From positions 1-6,688 of the forward strand of contig JAOABT010000443.1 in NCBI GenBank assembly GCA_026418215.1: a stretch of 6,688 nucleotides of DNA, in the 5' to 3' direction. The stretch comes from Clostridia bacterium. GTDB lineage: Bacteria > Bacillota > Clostridia > DSM-8532. Both the position numbers and the translations under genes were made by a program. Shown one piece after another: positions 1-4,617 of this stretch. A model generated the notes under the pieces. The model made no database searches. It had not been told where the DNA came from and worked only from the letters and a program-made list of their open reading frames with translations. Position 1 is the first letter of the stretch, and each line of letters starts with the position of its first letter.

Positions 1-684
1 GTAAACGGGCCCTTCATAGGATATGACCGATTGAAGGCGCAGTGTGGGGCTGTAGGGGAATGGGGTTGAAACCGGCTTCGATACCTTGCCGTCACATATT
101 TTTCTTTCAACCAGAAGGCTCACATTCTGGACATCGGTGACAAAAAACAGGTGGATAGCCGAACCATCCGAGCAGGCGGTATAATTCTTGCCGTCGCGGA
201 TGATGATTCCCTCAACCTCGGGCATGGAATAGCCTGATTTTTCAACCCTTTGATAAGTCAGGAGCTGCTTTCGGTTATGAGATACCGTATAGAAGATATG
301 GGTCATGCCATCGGCTTCCACAAGACTCACGTTATAGGGTGAGGTGCCGCTGATCCTGCTTTCCAAAAGCACCATAGGCTCCTTTTTTTCCTCACAGGCC
401 GTTAAGTACAGCAAACGGCCCGAATAATCCACAAAGCAGGCGCTGATGGTATCGGTGCTGTCCAGAAGCGCCGAAAAATCTGAGGTCGAATGCTCAGACA
501 ACAAAAATGGTGCACCCCACTTGTTTTCATTATCCAGCATGCTCATGAAGAGCCCGTTTTTATACCAAATGCAGGTGGTGATCCCCATACTGTTTTTTAA
601 GACGTGTCTGATACTTTCGTTGGTTGGCACCTTACACAACCCCTTCGTAATAGAATAATGAGAAAGCTTTTGGATGTTTGCCAT
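1..684 (-). CDS. Partial hypothetical protein with beta-propeller-like repeats (C-terminus off the window)
   Basis: I do not recognise this protein. The minus-strand frame is open from an ATG at 684-682 to the window edge: 228 codons with no stop, so the 3' end is missing. At least four units of roughly 35-40 residues are visible, near residues 34-72, 78-113, 115-151 and 165-199. Each has a hydrophobic strand, a turn (DYSGRLLYL, EADGMTHIFY, DGSAIHLFF) and a second strand with a charged end (VLLESRISG, LLTYQRVEKSG, LLVERKICDG). This periodicity suggests a beta-propeller. No signal peptide or membrane segment is visible, so a cytoplasmic location is likely. The start is uncertain: the ATG at 684 has no clear ribosome binding site, whereas an in-frame GTG at 630-628 lies 9 nt after AAGGGG (645-640). 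An in-frame TAA lies upstream of the ATG. The gene is divergent from the coat-like gene at 794. Function is unknown; that the frame is coding is fairly sure. Confidence 0.72.
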   Translation of the reverse strand, partial: MANIQKLSHYSITKGLCKVPTNESIRHVLKNSMGITTCIWYKNGLFMSMLDNENKWGAPFLLSEHSTSDFSALLDSTDTISACFVDYSGRLLYLTACEEKKEPMVLLESRISGTSPYNVSLVEADGMTHIFYTVSHNRKQLLTYQRVEKSGYSMPEVEGIIIRDGKNYTACSDGSAIHLFFVTDVQNVSLLVERKICDGKVSKPVSTPFPYSPTLRLQSVISYEGPVY

Positions 685-744
685 TACTATGCTTATTTAT
701 GTCCCTGAATGAATATGACCAGCAGTCACCAAATCGCCTAAAAG

Positions 745-754
745 GCATATTATG
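745..754 (+). promoter_or_regulatory. Possible SigK-like (or weak SigA) promoter for the Cys-rich gene
   Basis: GCATATTATG at 745-754 resembles the sporulation SigK -10 element (CATAnnnTA, last base different). An AC dinucleotide at 728-729 lies 16 nt before CATA, the usual SigK spacing. TATTAT at 748-753 could instead serve SigA, but no good TTGACA box sits 17 nt upstream. The motif is short, so the call rests partly on the coat-like identity of the downstream gene. Confidence 0.35.
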
Positions 755-781
755 ACAATGTGAAGGCAATTATTCTGAAAT

Positions 782-786
782 GGAGG
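782..786 (+). promoter_or_regulatory. Ribosome binding site GGAGG fixing the start at 794
   Basis: GGAGG lies 7 nt before the ATG at 794, an ideal spacing for a Firmicute. It supports this start over any downstream Met. Confidence 0.8.
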
Positions 787-793
787 ACCAATA

Positions 794-1633
794 ATGGGCT
801 GTAAAGAGCAAGTCGTTCCAGGACTTATAGGCGGCGAGGACATATGCAAGCTACGCGAAGCCGTTTGTGTTCATGTAGAAAAAGTATATGACAATTGCCG
901 TGAAAAAGATTGTATTGAGGATGCGGTTGTTGATTTTGTAGATAACGTTCAGGACCTCATCAATAATGCAATCAAGGTAAAGACAAAAGACGCAGAAGTT
1001 GTTGCTGTACTGGCTGATCTCGAGGAGGTTCCCTTCAAGAGAGGCTTCTATACTGTAAATGTACGTTATAAGATCAGAGTAGTATGTGAATTCTGCTACA
1101 AAGATGTAACGGGTAATATCGTGAACTCCGCTCCCAAGATTGGCTTTGTATGGTTTGGCAAGACCGTCATTCTCTTTGGATCCGAAGGCAAGATCAAGAT
1201 CTTCAAGAGTGTCGATCCCTATCATCCGCTGCCCAACAATGTGGAAGGAAGCAACGATGGCTGCGGCGTCCTGGTTGAACAGGATAACCTCCCCAACATC
1301 AAGGTTGAGGTTGCAGAGCCGTTAGTTCTTAACACCCGTATTAAGAGAGTACATGAAAGACACCATTGCGGGGATGACGACAGGCATGAGGTCGAATCTC
1401 TGATTGGCCCGCAGAAACGCGTGGTCGTAACCTTAGGTCTCTTCTCGATCATCAAGCTCGTACGCCTTGTTCAGCTGCTGATTCCTGCCTTCAACTTCTG
1501 CTATCCTAACAAGGAGTGCATCGCTTCCAATGACGAGAATCCTTGCGAAATCTTCGACACCATCGAATTCCCGCTCGACCAGTTCTTCCCTCCACAGAAG
1601 TTCGATTTCTTACAGGAAGAACATAGATGCTGA
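794..1633 (+). CDS. Cys-rich clostridial protein, probable spore coat protein (CotA-like)
   Basis: The protein has 279 residues and 13 cysteines (3, 18, 25, 35, 40, 98, 101, 157, 192, 236, 242, 251 and the last residue, 279). It has no signal peptide, though a short hydrophobic stretch lies near residues 215-235. The N-terminal NCREKDCIED motif (34-43), PFKRGFYTV (80-88) and LFGSEGK (127-133) match my recollection of a Clostridia family. That family includes the C. difficile outer spore coat protein CotA and many proteins annotated as hypothetical. High cysteine content suits a disulfide-linked coat layer assembled in the mother cell. The start is fixed by GGAGG 7 nt upstream, and a strong terminator begins directly after the stop, so the gene is probably monocistronic. 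A SigK-like motif upstream would fit late mother-cell expression. Family membership is fairly likely from the motifs; the coat role is inferred and has not been checked by search. Confidence 0.7.
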   Translation: MGCKEQVVPGLIGGEDICKLREAVCVHVEKVYDNCREKDCIEDAVVDFVDNVQDLINNAIKVKTKDAEVVAVLADLEEVPFKRGFYTVNVRYKIRVVCEFCYKDVTGNIVNSAPKIGFVWFGKTVILFGSEGKIKIFKSVDPYHPLPNNVEGSNDGCGVLVEQDNLPNIKVEVAEPLVLNTRIKRVHERHHCGDDDRHEVESLIGPQKRVVVTLGLFSIIKLVRLVQLLIPAFNFCYPNKECIASNDENPCEIFDTIEFPLDQFFPPQKFDFLQEEHRC

Positions 1634-1634
1634 G

Positions 1635-1662
1635 AGAGAGGACTTAGGTCCTCTCTTTTTTT
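1635..1662 (+). terminator. Intrinsic terminator of the Cys-rich gene
   Basis: A perfect 9-bp stem (AGAGAGGAC at 1635-1643 with GTCCTCTCT at 1648-1656) closes a 4-nt loop and runs into seven Ts (1656-1662). It begins 1 nt after the stop codon. Confidence 0.9.
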
Positions 1663-1707
1663 ATCAGCTTACTCTTCGCATTTTCATGCTCAGAACGCTA
1701 TGATTGC

Positions 1708-1735
1708 AAAAGAGCGGACTTGGTCCTCTCTTTTT
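1708..1735 (+). terminator. Second copy of the terminator hairpin
   Basis: AGAGCGGAC (1711-1719) pairs with GTCCTCTCT (1723-1731) with one C/T mismatch and a 3-nt loop, followed by a T-tract to 1735. AAA just before the stem can pair with the Ts, so weak termination in the reverse direction is also possible. It probably acts as a back-up terminator before the cyclase gene. Confidence 0.65.
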
Positions 1736-1760
1736 AGCGTGTGCTTACTATTCGCACGCT
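1736..1760. repeat. Inverted repeat immediately after the second terminator
   Basis: AGCGTGTG (1736-1743) and CGCACGCT (1753-1760) form an 8-bp stem with one G-U pair and a 9-nt loop. No T-tract follows. It could be an RNA hairpin or an operator-like site; no function can be assigned. Confidence 0.4.
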
Positions 1761-1849
1761 GTGCTCCTTCAGATACGCGTCAAGGACTAAGCTTTCTTGT
1801 CCGATATATACAACAATGGACACTAGGAAGCATTATCCAGTCGTGAAAG

Positions 1850-1878
1850 TTGCATAGAATGGCAGGATTATGTAGAAT
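1850..1878 (+). promoter_or_regulatory. Sigma-A-type promoter for the diguanylate cyclase gene
   Basis: TTGCAT (1850-1855) and TAGAAT (1873-1878) are separated by 17 nt. The -10 box matches 5 of 6 consensus bases; the -35 box is weaker. The predicted start near 1885 leaves a leader of about 45 nt, too short for a c-di-GMP riboswitch. Confidence 0.55.
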
Positions 1879-1929
1879 AGAGTTATAAGCCGGATTCTAG
1901 GATTTTTGCGGTGAGGTACAGAGGATAAA

Positions 1930-3120
1930 ATGCGTAAGGTTTTGAATGTGATGGCGCCTTTTATAGTGCTCCTGATCGCCTGGGCTACTGCCACTCAAGC
2001 CGAGAGCTTTAGTGACACGCTTCAATCCGTGCTGAAGGTTCTGCCCTACGTCATTGCTATTCTGGCGCTGTTCATGAGCGTCTGGTATCAAAACAGCAAT
2101 TCTTTTTATCTGGTTTCCTTCATCCTATTGACCTATATTCTTATTGTCGTCGCGGCACCGAAACCTGCCATGCTCAACGAGATTGTGACAGCAACCAGTA
2201 TTCTTTTGCCGCTCAACTGCATCATGCTTGGATTTTCAAAGGAACGGGGCGTTGTAAGCTCCTATGGTATGAATAAGGCTATTATTGTGATGGGCGAAAT
2301 CATCTGGGTTTTCATTAACATGATGGGCAAAGCCAGCCTAACCGTGCCCGAAAATACAGGGCCTGTTATGGCCATAAGCCTCAAGGCACCGGCCATTGTT
2401 CTTTTTGTTATTGCCATTTGTCTTCTTCTCGCAAGCTATATTCTAAGAAATCAATACATGAACTTCATCTTTGTGGCTGTTTTACTGGCATCGTTCATAT
2501 CCTTGCATTTTGCTAACAGAACCATCATTTTTACGCTTTTTACGACCGCTATTTTCTTGATTATTGTCATAGCCTTATTTGACGTATCCTACTCCCTGGC
2601 TTTCTATGACACTCTGACGGGGGTCCTGTCGCGTAGAGCGCTTGAGCAGGAGCTTTTAAAGCTTGGAAACCGCTACAGCATCGCCATGGTCGATATCGAC
2701 CACTTTAAACAGATTAATGACCAATTTGGTCATGATATAGGCGACGAGGTATTGAGAATGGTAGCCTCCATTCTTGACCGTTCTTCGGGTAAAGGCAAGG
2801 TTTTTCGCTACGGCGGGGAGGAGTTTGCCATTCTTTTTTCCAATATTAGCAGCAACGAGGCGCTTCCTCAGTTGGAGCGCATTCGAAAGGTCATAGAACG
2901 CAGACCCTTTGTGCTGCGTTCAGACAATCGGCCGCCCAACAAGCCTGAGAAAGGGAAAGCAGTTCAATCAAAAGGTAAGGGGTTGGTGAATGTAACGGTT
3001 AGTATCGGCGTTTCACAGAAAACAGAGCTCTTAAAAACCAGCTATGATGTTATAAGAAAGGCAGACGAAGCCTTGTATAAATCCAAGCATTCGGGAAGAA
3101 ATTGTGTGACAAAGCTTTAG
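1930..3120 (+). CDS. Membrane-bound diguanylate cyclase (GGDEF domain)
   Basis: This 396-aa protein should make cyclic di-GMP from two GTP at the inner face of the membrane. About eight hydrophobic segments (near 7-24, 34-52, 59-76, 85-102, 117-133, 154-172, 178-194 and 198-217) form the sensor part; the first could instead be a signal peptide ending at TQA-ES. A GGDEF domain follows (about 222-394), starting at FYDTLTGVLSRRAL. The catalytic GGEEF (295-299), metal ligand D255 in VDIDHFK, and N263/D272 are all present, so activity is expected. The usual inhibitory RxxD site before GGEEF is replaced by SGKG (286-289), so classic product inhibition is probably absent. A Lys/Pro-rich insertion (about 330-352) precedes VTVSIGVS. 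Start: AGAGGA lies 4 nt upstream of the ATG. It is transcribed alone, and no EAL or PilZ gene is nearby. The family call is very sure; the signal sensed is unknown. Confidence 0.95.
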   Translation: MRKVLNVMAPFIVLLIAWATATQAESFSDTLQSVLKVLPYVIAILALFMSVWYQNSNSFYLVSFILLTYILIVVAAPKPAMLNEIVTATSILLPLNCIMLGFSKERGVVSSYGMNKAIIVMGEIIWVFINMMGKASLTVPENTGPVMAISLKAPAIVLFVIAICLLLASYILRNQYMNFIFVAVLLASFISLHFANRTIIFTLFTTAIFLIIVIALFDVSYSLAFYDTLTGVLSRRALEQELLKLGNRYSIAMVDIDHFKQINDQFGHDIGDEVLRMVASILDRSSGKGKVFRYGGEEFAILFSNISSNEALPQLERIRKVIERRPFVLRSDNRPPNKPEKGKAVQSKGKGLVNVTVSIGVSQKTELLKTSYDVIRKADEALYKSKHSGRNCVTKL

Positions 3121-3152
3121 CTTCGGTAGGGATAGAGTGCACTTGGCTTGAA

Positions 3153-3158
3153 TATACT
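3153..3158 (+). promoter_or_regulatory. Possible -10 box (TATACT) downstream of the cyclase gene
   Basis: TATACT matches 5 of 6 bases of the -10 consensus, but no convincing -35 box lies 16-18 nt upstream. If used, it would produce a transcript reading through the hairpin at 3245 into the small ORF at 3312. Confidence 0.2.
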
Positions 3159-3244
3159 ATGGGAAAGGACTTAAATGGAAGTAACAGAATAATGTCGTTT
3201 CGGTTGGACGAGATATTCGTTTCAAGATGAAATTAAGCTTTTGG

Positions 3245-3283
3245 GGTGGGAAGCTCGTGTTCGAGCATTCCACCTTTTTATTT
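3245..3283 (+). terminator. Hairpin with T-tract: cyclase terminator or leader attenuator of the small ORF
   Basis: GGTGGGAAGCTCG (3245-3257) pairs with CGAGCATTCCACC (3262-3274) apart from one G-U pair and one A/A mismatch. The loop is 4 nt and TTTTTATTT follows. It lies 124 nt after the cyclase stop and only 10 nt before the ribosome binding site of the 29-aa ORF. It may therefore end the cyclase transcript, attenuate the small ORF, or do both. Confidence 0.8.
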
Positions 3284-3293
3284 ACCGGTTTAT

Positions 3294-3301
3294 AAAGGAG
3301 G
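3294..3301 (+). promoter_or_regulatory. Strong ribosome binding site AAAGGAGG of the small ORF
   Basis: AAAGGAGG is a near-full match to the anti-Shine-Dalgarno sequence, 10 nt before the ATG at 3312. It is the main reason for calling the short ORF a gene. Confidence 0.65.
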
Positions 3302-3311
3302 TAACGCATAG

Positions 3312-3401
3312 ATGGAAAATAACAAGCATTTTCTTTCTGTCATTGGATTCTTTCTTTGTACCGTTGTTCTCTTATTTATAGCAGCTTGTTTATTTACATA
3401 A
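3312..3401 (+). CDS. Putative 29-aa hydrophobic small membrane peptide or lipopeptide
   Basis: This ORF is short: ATG at 3312, TAA at 3399-3401, 29 residues. It begins MENNKHF (polar, one Lys) and then has a single hydrophobic segment (about 8-28), so the product would insert in the membrane. The end reads I23-A24-A25-C26-L-F-T. IAAC fits a lipoprotein signal-peptidase II lipobox, so the peptide may be a bare lipoprotein signal sequence that leaves only a lipidated CLFT. Alternatives are a single-span small membrane protein, a type I toxin-like peptide, a pheromone-like precursor, or the surviving start of a decayed lipoprotein gene. Support comes mainly from AAAGGAGG 10 nt upstream; a short hydrophobic ORF alone could be chance. 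No promoter is obvious between the hairpin at 3245-3283 and the ORF, so transcription would come from before the hairpin. I do not recognise a family. Confidence 0.5.
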   Translation: MENNKHFLSVIGFFLCTVVLLFIAACLFT

Positions 3402-3422
3402 GTCAAGGCTCTAAGTGTAGGA

Positions 3423-3438
3423 TGCAAACCCGTTTGCA
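3423..3438. repeat. Perfect 16-bp palindrome TGCAAACCCGTTTGCA (2-nt centre)
   Basis: TGCAAAC and GTTTGCA are exact 7-bp inverted arms around CC. The form resembles a dimeric repressor operator (LacI-like in style) but does not match the 14-bp cre consensus. It starts 22 nt after the small ORF's stop codon. It has no T-tract and too short a loop for a good RNA hairpin. Confidence 0.35.
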
Positions 3439-3608
3439 CGGCAGGCCTATTCATGGGCTTTTCGATATGCAAGAGTGTAACCAGTTTACTCACGCCTTAA
3501 GCAAAACGGGGCTCGCGATCCATCAGCCGTGCTCACGGATACCCAGTGTGCTCCGGCTTTCACATTGGCTTAAATGGAGCTTGACATATCATTTGGATGT
3601 TGCTTCCG

Positions 3609-3827
3609 TCATATTATTGAGTGTCTCACGCAGACAGAATAAGGGCTGTCGGCTCCGACGTTATGCAGCTCCAGTAGTTCGAATGCGCTCATTTCGTCTT
3701 CAACCGATTCAGGCGAAGAGGCATAAAAAAGCTTGAAATTCATGAGTTGACCGTTTCTCATGTAGTATTCGAACACTGCAAAATTGGTTAGCATTTCGGG
3801 ACCATGCCCATAATTATACAGAATGCA
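3609..3827 (-). pseudogene. Possible remnant of a minus-strand gene
   Basis: A minus-strand frame ending in TGA at 3611-3609 stays open for over 360 nt and shows protein-like composition. It contains stretches such as NFAVFEYYMRNGQLMNFKLF and SSPESVEDEMSAFELLELH. The longest version would start at 3974, which overlaps the TetR promoter, operator and start codon and cannot be right. The ATG near 3827 gives about 72 codons but has no ribosome binding site. The tail beyond the acidic region (NVGADSPYSVCVRHSII) looks non-native. This fits a fragment of a decayed gene, but a chance open frame is nearly as likely. I recognise no family. Confidence 0.25.
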
Positions 3828-3887
3828 GAGTCTGGTATCAAAGCAAAGGCTCTTGAAGCAGTCACTAAAAAACTTGAACTTACCCTC

Positions 3888-3916
3888 TTGACACCCAAAG
3901 AGTCGTATTATAACAT
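3888..3916 (+). promoter_or_regulatory. Sigma-A promoter of the tetR-MFS-permease operon
   Basis: A consensus -35 TTGACA (3888-3893) is followed by an AT-rich -10 region. The best choices are TAACAT (3911-3916, 17-nt spacer) or TATAAC (3909-3914, 15-nt spacer). The inverted repeat begins directly downstream, so a bound repressor would cover the transcription start. Confidence 0.65.
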
Positions 3917-3918
3917 AA

Positions 3919-3941
3919 TACCGACAGACAGTCGGTCGGTA
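3919..3941. promoter_or_regulatory. Probable TetR-family operator (23-bp inverted repeat)
   Basis: TACCGAC (3919-3925) and GTCGGTA (3935-3941) are exact inverted arms. The core GACAGTC (3927-3933) is also palindromic about the same centre, base 3930. Only the pair 3926/3934 fails to match. ACCGAC...GTCGGT arms of this kind are common for TetR-family operators. Its place between the -10 box and the ribosome binding site points to autorepression of the operon. Confidence 0.8.
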
Positions 3942-3960
3942 GTTAAAGGAGTGATTTACC

Positions 3961-4617
3961 GTGAGAGTTGTCAAAGAGGCAGAAGAAAGAAGAAACGAGA
4001 TCCTTGATGCCGCGAATGAGCTTTTTGGTCAAAAGGGCTTTGACGGCACAAGCACCAACGATATTTTAGCTAAGGTCGGTATTGCCAGGGGGACTCTGTA
4101 TTATCACTTTAAGTCTAAGGAAGAAATCATGGATGCGCTGATAGAGCGTTACAATGCCCAGCTTCTGGGAGCAGCCCGGCAAGCGGCTGAAGATAAGAGC
4201 GTACCCGTTAAGGAACGGATCATGCGCGTTGTCATGGCCATGAACATTAGCGGGGCCGGAGGCCAGGAGATTATGGAGCATATTCACAAGCCGCAGAACG
4301 CTCTCATGCATCAAAAAATACAGAGAGTCATTCTAAACAGCGTTACGCCCATTCTCACCGGCGTTATTCGCGAAGGGGTTGAGCAGGGCCTTTTTAATAC
4401 GCCGTTTCCCTACGAATGTATGGAAATGGTGGTCACGTACGCCAATACCATCTTTGATAACGACATGGTTGCCTTAACGGAAGAGGAGCGGGGAGCACGT
4501 ATTCAGGCGTTCATCTATAATGTGGAGAGGCTTTTGGGTGCCGAAAGCGGCAGTTTCATGGAAGGCATGCAGCTATTTGGACAAGAAAGGGAAGGTCACC
4601 AGGATGGACACAAATAA
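3961..4617 (+). CDS. TetR/AcrR-family transcriptional repressor
   Basis: A 218-aa repressor, the first gene of the operon. The N-terminal TetR DNA-binding domain is clear: RRNEILDAANELFGQKGFDG (10-29), then the helix-turn-helix region TSTNDILAKVGIARGTLYYHF (30-50) with the hallmark G-T-L-Y-Y-H-F recognition helix and K51-S-K-E-E after it. Residues from about 60 onward form the helical ligand-binding and dimerisation domain, which varies too much to name a ligand. The start is GTG at 3961, supported by AAAGGAG (3945-3951) 9 nt upstream; no better ATG exists. It probably binds the 23-bp inverted repeat 20 bp upstream and represses its own operon until an inducer, perhaps an efflux substrate, is present. 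The 3' end overlaps the MFS gene by 14 bp. The family is very sure; autoregulation is inferred from position. Confidence 0.95.
   Translation: MRVVKEAEERRNEILDAANELFGQKGFDGTSTNDILAKVGIARGTLYYHFKSKEEIMDALIERYNAQLLGAARQAAEDKSVPVKERIMRVVMAMNISGAGGQEIMEHIHKPQNALMHQKIQRVILNSVTPILTGVIREGVEQGLFNTPFPYECMEMVVTYANTIFDNDMVALTEEERGARIQAFIYNVERLLGAESGSFMEGMQLFGQEREGHQDGHK

Larger units (their letters stand above)
1634..1769 (+). repeat. Diverged tandem duplication carrying two terminator copies
   Basis: Unit 1 (about 1634-1691) and unit 2 (about 1710-1767) align along most of their length. They share GGACTT(A)GGTCCTCTCTTTTT, then GCTTACT.TTCGCA, then an end in TGCTC. Substitutions and small indels separate the copies, so the duplication is not recent. 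Each unit carries a hairpin followed by Ts. Confidence 0.6.
3402..3887. other. Gene-poor spacer before the TetR operon
   Basis: About 490 bp with no convincing gene. It holds the palindrome at 3423-3438, a TTGACA box at 3581-3586 without a properly spaced -10 (TATTAT at 3612-3617 is 25 nt away), and the minus-strand open frame described separately. A plus-strand frame through 3356-3736 has no ribosome binding site and an implausible Arg/Ser/His-rich composition, so it is not called. I see no tRNA, rRNA, CRISPR or recognisable riboswitch. Confidence 0.5.

Noticed and set aside
691..716. SigE-like promoter for the minus-strand gene (GTCATATT then CATAAATA on the minus strand)
   Set aside because: The boxes are only 10 nt apart, against about 14 nt expected for SigE, and the next CATA is 20 nt away.
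851..1455. Minus-strand frames inside the Cys-rich gene
   Set aside because: They lie opposite a gene with a good ribosome binding site, a terminator and family-like motifs, and show no domain pattern of their own.
1885..1929. c-di-GMP riboswitch ahead of the cyclase gene
   Set aside because: The predicted leader is about 45 nt, too short, and no conserved GEMM sequence is visible.
3356..3736. A 126-codon plus-strand frame after the cyclase gene
   Set aside because: It has no ribosome binding site, overlaps the better-supported 29-aa ORF, and has an Arg/Ser/His-rich composition without any domain-like pattern.
3609..3974. Full 121-codon minus-strand gene starting at 3974
   Set aside because: Its first third would cover the TetR promoter, operator, ribosome binding site and start codon, and it has no ribosome binding site.
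4520..4603. Upstream in-frame extension of the MFS gene
   Set aside because: It lies inside tetR in another frame and adds a non-native leader before MDTNNKSFKKFF; the ATG at 4604 fits MFS length and topology.
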